Shown here: positions 1-8,317 of the stretch, piece after piece
Layout: each line of letters opens with the position of its first letter
Position numbering within the stretch: the stretch's first letter is position 1
NCBI GenBank assembly: GCA_029866215.1
Contig: JARWZU010000076.1
Location: 1-44,387 of the forward strand
Direction of reading: 5' to 3'
Source of the DNA: Akkermansiaceae bacterium
Lineage (GTDB): Bacteria; Verrucomicrobiota; Verrucomicrobiia; Verrucomicrobiales; Akkermansiaceae
Length of the DNA stretch: 44,387 bases
Position numbers and translations under genes: made by a program
Notes under the pieces: generated by a model
Seen by the model: the letters and a program-made list of their open reading frames with translations, nothing else
Database searches by the model: none
Told to the model about the DNA's origin: nothing

Positions 1-110
1 TAAAACTAAAACTAAAAGTGGCGGCACGCGCGCGCAGCAAGCGCTTGGAAGAGGAGCGGAAGGCGCTCGTTCAAGACGCGTAAAACTAAAACTAAAACTA
101 AAACTAAAAT
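1..110. repeat. ACTAAA hexamer repeat tracts at left edge
   Basis: Two tracts of the hexamer ACTAAA are present: two units at 1-16 and four units at 85-108, the second ending directly at the ATG at 111. Both begin with the same TAAAACTAAAACTAAAA string and are 80 bases apart. The first tract and the 60 bases after it are open in one frame, ending at TAA 81-83, and would encode a charged C-terminus (residues ...RLEEERKALVQDA). This may be the tail of a gene cut by the window edge, but 26 codons are too few to name it. The second tract replaces the normal ribosome-binding region of the following gene. Confidence 0.6.
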
Positions 111-797
111 ATGAAACTTGTAATAACCAGTTTTTCACTCATTGCATCCGCACTCACATCTAGCGCCGCCCTTTATACCCTAAACAATGGTACTGGTTCC
201 ACTGCTGCTGGTGTCCAAACCTCAGACGGTAAGGTGTTCCGGTCAAGCACTACTGATGGCCAGTCCTTGACTGGAATCAACACTCAAACCTCTGCAGGGC
301 CAGGAGTTGTCGCTTTTGGATTCTTCAGTACGGATAGCCTCTCGAGTGTCTCCTCAGCGTCAAGCCTAGTGGCTTTATTCACCCAGTTCGGTGCAACTAA
401 CACCTTTGGTGGTGCTTCGACTGGTGGTAACCGCAGTGTTTTCTCGACAGCACAAAATCAAACAATTGCATCCACTTACACAGATAAGGCAATTTACTTT
501 TTTGCCGGTAATGCATCGAGTTTCGCTACATCAACTCAGTTCTTGGTCGCAAAGATGGATTCGACAAACTTCTTGGCTGCCGACGACACTGCTAACGCTG
601 TAACTCCCAAGGTTATCACAATCAACCCTGCTAACTCAACCGCATTAATTGGATCAGAAATTTCAAACGTCTGGACGACGAATACAGATGCTACGACCCA
701 TGGTGGTTGGCAGATGGCGACTCTGGTCCCAGAACCATCCACCGCTCTTCTTGGAGCGATCGGAGCTCTTGGTCTTCTTCGCCGCCGCCGGAACTAA
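111..797 (+). CDS. PEP-CTERM sorting domain protein (secreted, unknown role)
   Basis: This is a 228-residue exported protein. The N-terminus (MKLVITSFSLIASALTSSAA) is a typical Sec signal peptide. The body is rich in Ser, Thr, Ala, Asn and Gly, with no recognised catalytic domain. The C-terminus has the full PEP-CTERM signal: VPEPST, a short hydrophobic stretch (LLGAIGALGLL), then RRRRN. In this family the signal is recognised and cleaved by an exosortase, and the protein ends up at the cell surface or in the extracellular matrix. No exosortase lies in this window, which is normal because one enzyme serves many scattered substrates. The start at 111 is set by the signal peptide. The upstream sequence is an A-rich ACTAAA repeat with no Shine-Dalgarno motif. 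It is monocistronic, with an intrinsic terminator about 40 bases downstream. Confidence 0.85.
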   Translation: MKLVITSFSLIASALTSSAALYTLNNGTGSTAAGVQTSDGKVFRSSTTDGQSLTGINTQTSAGPGVVAFGFFSTDSLSSVSSASSLVALFTQFGATNTFGGASTGGNRSVFSTAQNQTIASTYTDKAIYFFAGNASSFATSTQFLVAKMDSTNFLAADDTANAVTPKVITINPANSTALIGSEISNVWTTNTDATTHGGWQMATLVPEPSTALLGAIGALGLLRRRRN

Positions 798-835
798 TTC
801 GGAGCAGTCGTTAAGACTGAAAATTGTTTAAAGAA

Positions 836-862
836 AGAGGCGGACTTAGGTCCGCCTCTTTT
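836..862 (+). terminator. Intrinsic terminator of the PEP-CTERM gene
   Basis: A perfect 10-bp stem (AGAGGCGGAC pairing with GTCCGCCTCT) with a TTAG tetraloop is followed by TTTTATTTT. This is the cleanest Rho-independent terminator in the window. It sits 38 bases after the PEP-CTERM stop codon. Confidence 0.9.
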
Positions 863-937
863 ATTTTCAATTCAAGATCCCAGACAAAAAGTGTAGTTTC
901 CTCTTGCGTTGGGGGTTGGGAGCGATAGGATGGGGGC

Positions 938-2005
938 ATGAGCAGTAAACGGTGGCTGTCGCCCTGGAAGGATTCGCGGGAAAAGCCGGTGATTTACCAT
1001 TGCATCAGCCGAGTGGTGGACAGGCGATTTGTCTTTGGCGACGAGGAACGCGAGTACTTCCGTATGTTCATGCGGATGCAGGAGAATTTCTCGGGCTGCC
1101 GGATTTTGTCTTACTGCATTATGTCCAATCACTTCCACCTCTTACTGGAAGTCCCACCGATCGCTGAGGAAGGCATCTCGGACGCAGAATTGCTGAAACG
1201 CCTTTCTGCCACCAGCACTGAGGCTTCCGTGGCGGTGGTGGCCAAGGAACTTGCACAGGCGCGAGCTGAGGGCCGTGACGAATGGGCCGCCGAGATCCAC
1301 GCCAGATTCACCTACCGGATGCACAACTTGAGCGAGTTCATGAAGACGCTGCTGCAGCGTTTCACGCGGTGGTTTAACCGAACTCACCAGCGCAGCGGCA
1401 CGCTGTGGGAAGAGCGCTACAAGAGCGTGATCGTCGAAAGCGGGGTCGCTGCACGGACAATGGCGGCCTACATCGATCTGAACCCAGTGAGAGCGGGCAT
1501 GGTCGCAGATCCAGCGGATTATCGATGGAGCAGCTACGGCGAAGCCGTGGGCGGTGGACCGAAGGGAAATGGCAAGAAATCGCGTGAAGGCCTAGTTAGA
1601 GCGTGCATGAGTCACCACGGAGCGGGATTTGAGGCGGAAAAATGGAAGGAAGTGTCGCGAATTTATCGGCGGACCTTGGGTTTGGCACTCGAACGCAAGA
1701 ACGGTCGGGCTGAGGTGGAAAAAGGCGTGTTACGACCGCCGATGAATGAAGCGGAGGCATTGGAAGCCGCGGACAACGGCACCGTTTTGCCGGATTTGAA
1801 AATGGCGGTGATGTTGCGGTGTCGGGTGCGGTATTTCACCGATGGCGCGGTGATAGGTAGTAAAAACTTCGTGAACGAAGCATTTACTGCGACGCGCGAG
1901 CGCTTCACGGAGAAGCGAAAAGATGGAGCGCGGCGGATGAAGGGGAACGGCAAGGCAGCGGCAGGAGTGTTGTGGACCGTGAGGGATTTGAGAGTCCGAG
2001 TTTAA
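938..2005 (+). CDS. REP-associated tyrosine transposase (RAYT, Y1/IS200-like)
   Basis: A 355-residue protein of the TnpA_REP/RAYT branch of Y1 HUH transposases. The HUH motif is HFH at residues 65-67 (context YCIMSNHFHLLL). The likely catalytic tyrosine is Y178 in TMAAYIDLNPVRAG, followed by the family's DYRWSSY stretch. RAYTs nick and join single-stranded DNA at short palindromic REP sequences and are usually single-copy, domesticated genes, not active insertion sequences. It is longer than the usual 150-250 residues: the C-terminal ~130 residues after WSSY resemble the extra tail seen in many Verrucomicrobiota and Planctomycetota copies. No flanking terminal inverted repeats were found, and no clear REP palindrome could be assigned to it here. 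The start is the ATG at 938, preceded by a purine-rich stretch (AGGATGGGGG). Confidence 0.85.
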   Translation: MSSKRWLSPWKDSREKPVIYHCISRVVDRRFVFGDEEREYFRMFMRMQENFSGCRILSYCIMSNHFHLLLEVPPIAEEGISDAELLKRLSATSTEASVAVVAKELAQARAEGRDEWAAEIHARFTYRMHNLSEFMKTLLQRFTRWFNRTHQRSGTLWEERYKSVIVESGVAARTMAAYIDLNPVRAGMVADPADYRWSSYGEAVGGGPKGNGKKSREGLVRACMSHHGAGFEAEKWKEVSRIYRRTLGLALERKNGRAEVEKGVLRPPMNEAEALEAADNGTVLPDLKMAVMLRCRVRYFTDGAVIGSKNFVNEAFTATRERFTEKRKDGARRMKGNGKAAAGVLWTVRDLRVRV

Positions 2006-2187
2006 ATATGTTAGATGGTGGCCGGTGAAACAAGGCCTTGGAAATCAAAGAGATTGAAATCGGTTTGAGAGGAGCTGGCAGACGGGATGGATCGGAATTG
2101 CCCAAGTGATTCCGAACTGATGCAAGTGTTGCTGAGTAAGACAAGTTTCCGTTTGATTTTTTAGTGGAAGCTCCGGAAGCTCTCGGC

Positions 2188-2745
2188 ATGGCAAAAGCGA
2201 AGGATGGTGAGCGGGTGGTGGTGAAGGTGTTTATTTATGGAATTCAGCCGCAGATTTGGCGGCGTTTTTCGATTTCCACGCAGGTCACGTTTGTTGAATT
2301 CAGTGATGCGCTGCAGTGCGTGATGGGCTGGGATAATAAGAGCCCCCATGAATTCCGTCACGGCAAGGGCAAGCGGCTTGTGGACGTAATCGGGCCCATC
2401 GGGCTGGAGGATCAAACGGCCGGTGAGTTTCAGGACGAGGCAGTTCTGACCGTTGCCGATTTCCTTGGGCGCCGCCAATTACCGATCCGCATCCTTTACC
2501 GCTACGATTTTGCGGACGAGTGGATTCATGAGATTGTTTTTGAGAAACGGGTAAGCGGCGAAGGGGGGCCGGAGGTGATGGAGGGAGCCCGCGCGTGCCC
2601 GCCGGAGGACTTTGGTGGGACGTTTCAGTACATGCAGGCACTGCATGGGGAAATCGAGTGGGCTCACCCGGGTTATGACCCCGAGGCTTTTGAGGCCGGG
2701 CAGGTAAATTTCGATGGCAAAAAGGCTGTGAAGAAAAAACGCTGA
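2188..2745 (+). CDS. Plasmid pRiA4b ORF-3-like family protein
   Basis: A protein of about 185 residues matching the PRiA4_ORF3 family (PF07929). Family landmarks are the early IQPQIWRRF stretch, HEFRHGKG, the RYDFADEWIHEI block, and the late RACPPEDFGGTFQY followed by YDPEAFE. The family is widespread on plasmids and chromosomes and has no established biochemical activity. A GTG at 2164 would add eight residues, but the ATG at 2188 puts the first family-conserved strand (VVVKVFIYG) at the usual distance, so it is preferred. Neither start has a good ribosome-binding site. The protein ends in a Lys-rich tail (KKAVKKKR). It is followed by the convergent CvfB-like gene, with a weak hairpin between them. 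Confidence 0.8.
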   Translation: MAKAKDGERVVVKVFIYGIQPQIWRRFSISTQVTFVEFSDALQCVMGWDNKSPHEFRHGKGKRLVDVIGPIGLEDQTAGEFQDEAVLTVADFLGRRQLPIRILYRYDFADEWIHEIVFEKRVSGEGGPEVMEGARACPPEDFGGTFQYMQALHGEIEWAHPGYDPEAFEAGQVNFDGKKAVKKKR

Positions 2746-2758
2746 AGTCCTGGAAAAC

Positions 2759-2788
2759 GGGCTTTACGTTTGGTTAGCCCCAATTTTT
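2759..2788 (+). terminator. Weak hairpin with T-tract between convergent genes
   Basis: GGGCT at 2759-2763 can pair with AGCCC at 2776-2780 across a 12-base loop and is followed by CAATTTTT. The stem is only 5 bp, so it is at best a weak terminator for the upstream gene. Its position, 14 bases past the stop codon and ahead of a convergent gene, fits that role. Confidence 0.3.
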
Positions 2789-2815
2789 CCGACCAAGGAC
2801 CTGATTCCAAATGAA

Positions 2816-3655
2816 CTAGGCCTCAGGCTTCAGCCGGATGCCATGCTCCTCGATGGTGATTCTCTGCTGCTTCCAAAGCGCACCAGTGGCTTGTTTGAAG
2901 GTACGCTTGCTTACGCCGAGTTCCTCATGGATTTCCTCGGCAGAGCTGTGGTCGTGGAGAGACCAGAACCCGCCACGGGCCGCGAGTTCAGCGAGGATTT
3001 GAGATTCGAGGTTGTCCACTTTGCGGCGGCCTGCGGGGTGGAGGCTGAGGTCGATCTTGCCATCTGGCCGGATGGCGGCGATGTAGCCTTTGATGGTCTC
3101 GCCGGGCTGGAGATCTTGGAAGACATCGTTGGCAAAAATTAGGCCGCTGTGGGTGTGATTGATGATCGCCTTGTAGCCGAGGTCCGTCTTGCCAAAAATG
3201 ATGAGATCCACTTCCTGGCCGAGGCTGAACGGGGGTGGCGTTCGATCCATGTGCCGGGCGATGCGTGTTGTGGCGATCAAGCGCCCGGTTTGCTCGTCGG
3301 TCATGACGTAGGCGATGTACTGGCGGCCGATTTCCATGCGGACCTTTTGTTCGCGAAACGGGACCATGAGATCCTTCGGGAGGCCCCAGTCGAGAAATGC
3401 TCCGACGGCGGTGACGGCGACACATTTTAGCCGAGCAAACTGGCCAGGCATCGCCTTGGGTGCCTTCAAGGTGGCAACTGGCCGATCCTCGGAGTCGTGG
3501 TAAAGGAAGACATCGACCGCATCGCCGATTTGCCATTTGGTGGGCATTTCGCGGCGTGGAAGAAGGATTTCCCCGAGCTCGCCGCCATCAAGAAAAAGCC
3601 CGAAGGATTTCTCGTGGAGGATGACGAGAGGAGCACGTGATCCGATTTTTTGCAT
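2816..3655 (-). CDS. CvfB-like S1 RNA-binding protein
   Basis: A protein of about 279 residues resembling CvfB/YitL: several S1-type OB folds followed by a C-terminal winged helix. Visible blocks include GLFLDGGELGEILLP, then VGAFLDWGLPKDLMVP, the second S1-like stretch with YKAIINHTHSGLIF, and the terminal helix-turn-helix region (SAEEIHEELGVSKRTFKQATGAL). In Staphylococcus and Bacillus this family binds RNA and affects expression of secreted factors; in Verrucomicrobiota the role is inferred only. The reading frame stays open upstream to 3769, but those residues are rich in Arg/His and look non-coding. The ATG at 3655 (MQKIGSRAPL) gives the family length and leaves a 102-base divergent spacer before the next gene. 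Confidence 0.8.
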   Translation of the reverse strand: MQKIGSRAPLVILHEKSFGLFLDGGELGEILLPRREMPTKWQIGDAVDVFLYHDSEDRPVATLKAPKAMPGQFARLKCVAVTAVGAFLDWGLPKDLMVPFREQKVRMEIGRQYIAYVMTDEQTGRLIATTRIARHMDRTPPPFSLGQEVDLIIFGKTDLGYKAIINHTHSGLIFANDVFQDLQPGETIKGYIAAIRPDGKIDLSLHPAGRRKVDNLESQILAELAARGGFWSLHDHSSAEEIHEELGVSKRTFKQATGALWKQQRITIEEHGIRLKPEA

Positions 3656-3757
3656 GGCTCGACCATGAGCATGTGGCGGCTGGGAGTCGATGCCGATCTC
3701 ATGGCATGAGTGGAATCGCCGCTTGTATCGGGCGCCGTCGCGGAGCAATCTGTGGGC

Positions 3758-4024
3758 ATGGAGAGTCACGAGTGGTTTGAAACGACCGAAGAAGGCAAGG
3801 TCTTTTACCGAGGAAATTATCAGGGAGGGAAGTGGACCGTGATGACCACCACCCAGAAGCGCAATCCGACATGGACCGACCTCAAACCGCCGTCCGAGGC
3901 GGTCTGGCGCGAACTGCGTGACGTTGTTTGGAAAAAGTATCAGCGGAAACGGTGCCCATGGGATCGGGTGGCCGATTTGGATAAGATGCTGGGCGACGAG
4001 CCCCTACCGAAGCCCGGATCCTGA
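3758..4024 (+). CDS. Small conserved-looking hypothetical protein (88 aa)
   Basis: An 88-residue soluble protein with no recognised domain. It begins MESHEWFETTEEGKVFYRGN and is rich in Trp, Lys and Arg; the C-terminal half (WRELRDVVWKKYQRKRCPWD) looks like a basic amphipathic helix. Composition and codon choice are those of a real gene. The ATG at 3758 is preferred over an in-frame upstream ATG at 3710, because the intervening residues would overlap the divergent promoter region of the CvfB-like gene. No signal peptide or membrane segment is present, and its function is unknown. Confidence 0.6.
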   Translation: MESHEWFETTEEGKVFYRGNYQGGKWTVMTTTQKRNPTWTDLKPPSEAVWRELRDVVWKKYQRKRCPWDRVADLDKMLGDEPLPKPGS

Positions 4025-4111
4025 TTGGTCTACGGTGATTTACGCGACCACTTGGAGTGGGTCAGCGTGCATTGAGATTCGGAAAGCTTGAAAATCTAGC
4101 GGTCTGGGCGG

Positions 4112-4852
4112 ATGCTTTGCTGCGTGCCGGATTCGCTCTCACCTAACTGCCCGTCTGGAATTGCGTTGTTCGATCTGGATGGCACCCTGATTGCGTGGGA
4201 CTGCCAGCTGTTGTTTCGGCATTTTGTCGTTCGCCGTGAGCCATGGCGGCGGGTTTTCCTCCTCGTCTTCCTCGCGTTTCTTCCGCTGGCTGGGGTGTTG
4301 GGGGCGGGTGGCATGAAGCGAGTCTTTCACAGCTACTTGTGGAAGGTCGATTCGGTGAAACTCGCGTGTTACGCACGAGAGTTCGCGGCCAGTCTGATGC
4401 CCTCGATTTATCCGGAGCTGCGGGAAAAGTTAGAAAATCACCGCGCGCAAGGGCATTTCCTCATCCTTGCTTCCGCTAGCCCAGAGTTTTATGTGTTAGA
4501 GATCGGCAGGGCTCTTGGGTTTGATCTTGTGCTGGGTACGCCAATCGAATTCGGGGCGTTTTTTCCGGACATGGAAAATCACAAGGGTGCGGCAAAGGTC
4601 GAGCGATTGGAGCGAGTTTTGCCGGCGGAGTATTTTCAGAATGGGAAACTCCAGTGCTGTGTCGGATACACGGACAGTTCCGCTGATCTACCGATGTTAG
4701 AGCTCTGCCAAGCTGCGGTTGTGGTCAATCCATCGCCCAAGCTTGAGGCGGTTGCCGAGCGGCTTGGGTGGGAGATTCTTCGGCCAGAGCGGCCATGGAA
4801 ATCACGGGTTGGCTATGCCATTCGCGCGATTGCCTTGCTGGTGGGATGGTGA
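4112..4852 (+). CDS. HAD superfamily phosphatase, subfamily IB
   Basis: A 246-residue haloacid dehalogenase-type hydrolase. Motif I is FDLDGTL near residues 20-26 (first Asp the nucleophile, second the general acid). Motif II is the Ser of ILASAS, motif III the Lys of ENHKGAAK, and motif IV the acidic pair in TDSSADLPML. The helical cap between motifs I and II contains a hydrophobic stretch (VFLLVFLAFLPLAGVLGA) that could contact the membrane. Subfamily IB includes phosphoserine phosphatase and several lipid-head-group phosphatases, but the substrate cannot be read from the sequence. The first ~15 residues (MLCCVPDSLSPNC) are atypical, so the true start may be slightly downstream. It converges on the Nudix gene. 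Confidence 0.8.
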   Translation: MLCCVPDSLSPNCPSGIALFDLDGTLIAWDCQLLFRHFVVRREPWRRVFLLVFLAFLPLAGVLGAGGMKRVFHSYLWKVDSVKLACYAREFAASLMPSIYPELREKLENHRAQGHFLILASASPEFYVLEIGRALGFDLVLGTPIEFGAFFPDMENHKGAAKVERLERVLPAEYFQNGKLQCCVGYTDSSADLPMLELCQAAVVVNPSPKLEAVAERLGWEILRPERPWKSRVGYAIRAIALLVGW

Positions 4853-4888
4853 ATTCTGTTGGGATTTCACCCACTCTGGATGCAGTGA

Positions 4889-5353
4889 TTAGAGCTCGAT
4901 TTGGAAAAAATCACGCATGACTTCTCGGTAGACGTCGCGTTTGAAGTCCGGCAGCCAATCGAGATCGAACTCCTGAGGAAGAATCCAGCGGTAGGCGCGG
5001 AATTCCTGTTGTTTCTGCTTTACGTTCACCGGCGGAGCATCTGATTTCAGACGGCAGAGAAAGTACGTTTGCTCTTGGCCATGGTTGCCGTGTTTGCGGA
5101 GCTTTTTCCCGCGGACTTGCTCTGGATAGAGGTAGCGGTAGCCCTCGCGGCGACCCATGACCTCGTAGTGTGAAGCGTCTAGGCCGATTTCCTCGCGGAC
5201 CTCGCGGAAGAGTGCTTCCTCAAGGGATTCGCCGGCGTCTACGCCACCCTGTGGAAACTGCCATGCTCCGGGAAGAGTCAGGCGCTCGCAAATGAGGAGA
5301 TTTCCCACAGCGTTCACCACCAGTGCTGCCACGTTTGGACGATAACGGACCAT
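4889..5353 (-). CDS. rppH: RppH-like Nudix hydrolase
   Basis: A 154-residue Nudix protein close to RNA pyrophosphohydrolase (RppH), which removes pyrophosphate from 5'-triphosphate RNA ends, or to the related diadenosine polyphosphate hydrolases. The Nudix box GX5EX7REUXEEXGU is intact (GGVDAGESLEEALFREVREE followed by IGL). The preceding LPGAWQFPQGG and the later QEQTYFLCRL and DFKRDVYREV are typical of this branch. The length fits RppH of bacteria outside the Enterobacteria. The ATG at 5353 gives the expected MVRYRPNVAALVVN start. It stands alone, convergent with the HAD gene and 48 bases from the methyltransferase gene on the same strand. RNA specificity is inferred from family only. Confidence 0.85.
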   Translation of the reverse strand: MVRYRPNVAALVVNAVGNLLICERLTLPGAWQFPQGGVDAGESLEEALFREVREEIGLDASHYEVMGRREGYRYLYPEQVRGKKLRKHGNHGQEQTYFLCRLKSDAPPVNVKQKQQEFRAYRWILPQEFDLDWLPDFKRDVYREVMRDFFQIEL

Positions 5354-5400
5354 GCCAGATAGAATGTCACGATTGGATGGTGTGACAACCCTTTATGTCG

Positions 5401-6396
5401 CTACTTCAGCCATACCGATTTTAGGTAGGGTTCGTCGGTGAAATCGGCGGGCATTTCTGCGTGGCGTGCGCTCATCGTGTGGCGGGTGGCGCTGCGGAAT
5501 TGTTTTTGGAAATCATTCAAGCCGAGGCCTCGGCAGTTTGTTGAGCAGAGCAGCCAACCACCGGGCGCAAGGACGTCTGCGGCAAGTGCGGCGAGTTCGC
5601 CGAAATTTTCTTCGACGCGGAATACGTGGCCTTTTTCGTCACGCGAGAACGTGGGTGGATCGAGCACGATGCCGTCGAAGGTGCGGCCTTGTTTGGCAAA
5701 GCGGCGGAGCCAGTGGAAGGTGTCGCCTTTGCAGAAGTGGTGGGCGGCGGGGTCGAGTGCGTTGTGAGAAAAATTTCGCTTCGCCCAATCAAGATACGGT
5801 TGTGAGAGGTCGAGAGTCGTTGTTTCCGCGCCGGCAAGTGCTCCAGCAACCGAGAAAGCGCCGGTGTAGGCAAACGTGTTGAGTAGCCGCATTCCGGGGG
5901 CCATCCACTGGCGGACCTCTGCGCGATTATCGCGTTGGTCGAGGAAGATTCCTTGTGAATAGCCTGACTGGAATGAGATCTCAGCGGCCATGCCATTTTC
6001 TAACATGAGGAAAGGTGTATCCACCGTTGGGCCAGAGAGGTGGGCAGGGGACTCCTTTTGATGCTGATCGAGCCGCTTCCAATAGCAGGAAATCCCTTGG
6101 TCTCGGATCCATTCTCGGACCTTGGGGTGCAGCGTTTCACCGGTCGTCGAGACCAGCCAGTGGCCGGCGTAACTTTCCAGAATCAAGCCGGGCAAACCAT
6201 CACCGGCACCATCGACGAGGCGCACGGCATTGGTTTCCGCAGTGAGAAGCGTGGCGCGCTTGGCGAGTGCATTTTCGAGAAGATGAACCATGAACGGAGC
6301 CAACCTATGCTGGAAATGGTCGGCCGACGAGGCAGATATTCGGTCATCGATGGGATTGCCATCATCGAGATCTCCTTCTATTCTGCAGCCATTCAT
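5401..6396 (-). CDS. RlmI-like class I SAM-dependent methyltransferase
   Basis: A 331-residue protein related to the RlmI/YccW 23S rRNA cytosine-C5 methyltransferases. The N-terminal half has the RlmI linker landmark (TNAVRLVDGAGDGLPGLILE). The Rossmann methyltransferase domain includes SQGIFLDQRDNR, the SAM-binding LNTFAYTGAFSVAG, the acidic motif TTTLDLSQ, the substrate motif FDGIVLDPPTFSR and the LLCSTNC block. The N-terminal PUA domain of E. coli RlmI is missing, which is common in this branch. The frame is open far upstream, but those residues are Arg/Pro-rich and antisense to the mutase gene. The ATG at 6396 is chosen; it shares the palindrome CATG with the divergent mutase start. Confidence 0.8.
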   Translation of the reverse strand: MNGCRIEGDLDDGNPIDDRISASSADHFQHRLAPFMVHLLENALAKRATLLTAETNAVRLVDGAGDGLPGLILESYAGHWLVSTTGETLHPKVREWIRDQGISCYWKRLDQHQKESPAHLSGPTVDTPFLMLENGMAAEISFQSGYSQGIFLDQRDNRAEVRQWMAPGMRLLNTFAYTGAFSVAGALAGAETTTLDLSQPYLDWAKRNFSHNALDPAAHHFCKGDTFHWLRRFAKQGRTFDGIVLDPPTFSRDEKGHVFRVEENFGELAALAADVLAPGGWLLCSTNCRGLGLNDFQKQFRSATRHTMSARHAEMPADFTDEPYLKSVWLK

Positions 6397-8317
6397 GACT
6401 TCACTTAACGACACCCTTAACGCTGCGGTTGCTGCAGGAAATCTTCTTGAATCTGCGAAATCTAACATTACCACCTTGTTGGCTGGCACGACAAGCGAGA
6501 TCGCGCCACGGGTAATCGATGAGTTGGTGAGTGCTGGAGCATGGGACGAGCTCAACGACCGATTTTTCAAGACCCTCGCGTTTGGAACGGGTGGGTTGCG
6601 CGGGCGGACGATCGGTCGGGTGGTGACGGTGGCAGAGCAGGGGATGGGTGGTCCGAATGGCAGGCCAGAGCATCCCTGCGTGGGCACAGCGACCATGAAT
6701 TTCTACAACCTCAGCCGTGCGGTTCGCGGGTTGATCGCCTACGCCAAGCAATTCGCGGGTCCGACACGGAAGCCGATGCTTGTTTTCGCGCATGACACCC
6801 GGCATTTTTCGCGGGATTTTGCGGAATTCTGCGCCAAGGTCTGTGCTGACCTCGGTACTGACGCCTATCTTTTCGAGGGTGCCCGCTCGACGCCGCAACT
6901 TTCCTTCGCGGTGCGCGAACTTCGCGCTGATGCCGGTGTGGTGCTCACCGCGAGTCACAACCCAGCGCACGATAACGGCTTCAAGGCGTATTTCAACGAT
7001 GGCGCGCAGATCGTCGATGCCCATGCCGATGGCATCATCCGCGAGGTGAACGCGATCTCCGCCGAGCACTACGACTCCGTGCCAGAGGCTGAGCGAGGAG
7101 TGATCACGCTGTTAGGTGCTGAAATGGATGCGCGCTATGTGGCGCTACTCAAGACCCTGTTACTCAAGCCATCGTTGCTAGAAGGCGCTTCGACGCGCAT
7201 TGTTTTCACCAACCTGCACGGCACCGGCGGGCACATCAATGTGCCGATGCTGCGTGAATTTGGTTTCGATGTCCTTACGGTTCCGGAGCAGGACGTGCAA
7301 GACGGTCGGTTTCCCACGGTGGATTCGCCCAACCCAGAAAATGCCCCTGCGCTGAAGATGGGTATCGAGTTGGCTGAGAAGTCCGGTGCGGAGATTGTCA
7401 TCGGCACGGATCCAGATGCTGACCGGATGGGAGTTGCCGTGCGTGATGCGGCAGGGAAAATGGTTCTTCTAACGGGAAATCAGATTGGCTCACTGATGGC
7501 GTGGTATCGCTTGAAGACTTGTTTTGAGCTGGGTTGGTTAACGAATGCGAACCGCAACCGAGCGGTGCTGGTTAAGACTTACGTTACCACCGAGTTGCAG
7601 CGTGCCATCGCCGATGGGTTTGGCGTTGGCATTGTGGATACTCTAACAGGATTCAAATACATCGCCGGCAAGTTGAGAAAATACGAGGAAGCGATTCCTG
7701 CAGACAAGAAGGGTGACTATCGCTCACTCACTCAGGCACAAACCCGTGCGCTGCGCCTCGAGTATTCCCGGTTTTTCGTGTTTGGTGGTGAGGAAAGTTA
7801 CGGCTATCTCGGCTCAGATGCGGTTCGTGACAAAGATGCAAATGGTGCGGCGCTCATGTTTGCCGAGGTGGCGGCCTACGCCAAGTCCGTGGGCAAGACG
7901 CTCCCGGAGTTGATGGACGATGTTTACGCACAATTCGGCTACTACCTTGAAATGGGCAAATCATTGGTCATGGAGGGTGCGGATGGTGCAGCCAAGATCC
8001 AAGCGCTTGCCAACTCGTACGCCGAGAATCCTCCGACTTTTGTCGATGGATCTGCAGTGCTCCGGATCCGCGACTTTGCGAAGCAAGATCTTTTCGATCA
8101 AGAAGGGGATCTTTTGCCGAAAGAAAAAATGCTTTTTGTGGATCTTGAAGATGGACGTTCATTTGCGGTTCGGCCATCGGGCACGGAGCCGAAGATCAAG
8201 TATTACCTCTTTGGCAAGCATGCGCCAGGTGGTGACCTTGCTGTGGCCAAATCCAGCGTAGCGGCGGGGCTCAGCAGCCTTTGGCAATGGATCGAGGCGG
8301 ATGCCGAGCAGCGCTAG
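6395..8317 (+). CDS. Phospho-sugar mutase (phosphoglucomutase/phosphomannomutase)
   Basis: A 640-residue alpha-D-phosphohexomutase. It interconverts hexose 1- and 6-phosphates through a phosphoserine and links glycolysis to glycogen and cell-wall sugar synthesis. The catalytic Ser is in TASHNP (residues 185-190), the Mg-binding loop is DPDADR (339-344), the sugar-specificity loop is GGEESYG, and the phosphate-binding loop near the C-terminus is RPSGTEPKIKYY. Length and the extended N-terminus match the PgcA-like group of long bacterial mutases. The ATG at 6395 (MTSLNDTLNAAV) is chosen; an upstream in-frame ATG at 6290 would run through the divergent methyltransferase gene. Specificity for glucose versus mannose phosphate cannot be settled by eye. 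Confidence 0.9.
   Translation: MTSLNDTLNAAVAAGNLLESAKSNITTLLAGTTSEIAPRVIDELVSAGAWDELNDRFFKTLAFGTGGLRGRTIGRVVTVAEQGMGGPNGRPEHPCVGTATMNFYNLSRAVRGLIAYAKQFAGPTRKPMLVFAHDTRHFSRDFAEFCAKVCADLGTDAYLFEGARSTPQLSFAVRELRADAGVVLTASHNPAHDNGFKAYFNDGAQIVDAHADGIIREVNAISAEHYDSVPEAERGVITLLGAEMDARYVALLKTLLLKPSLLEGASTRIVFTNLHGTGGHINVPMLREFGFDVLTVPEQDVQDGRFPTVDSPNPENAPALKMGIELAEKSGAEIVIGTDPDADRMGVAVRDAAGKMVLLTGNQIGSLMAWYRLKTCFELGWLTNANRNRAVLVKTYVTTELQRAIADGFGVGIVDTLTGFKYIAGKLRKYEEAIPADKKGDYRSLTQAQTRALRLEYSRFFVFGGEESYGYLGSDAVRDKDANGAALMFAEVAAYAKSVGKTLPELMDDVYAQFGYYLEMGKSLVMEGADGAAKIQALANSYAENPPTFVDGSAVLRIRDFAKQDLFDQEGDLLPKEKMLFVDLEDGRSFAVRPSGTEPKIKYYLFGKHAPGGDLAVAKSSVAAGLSSLWQWIEADAEQR

Noticed and set aside
938-2005. 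Active insertion sequence around the RAYT gene
   Set aside because: No terminal inverted repeats, target duplication or REP pair was found at the edges.
5438-5882. Plus-strand frames over the methyltransferase gene
   Set aside because: They are antisense to a gene with clear motifs; the residues are Arg/Ser/Cys-rich.
6401-7069. 222-codon minus-strand frame inside the mutase gene
   Set aside because: The mutase motifs on the plus strand are unambiguous, and the antisense frame has no recognised domain.
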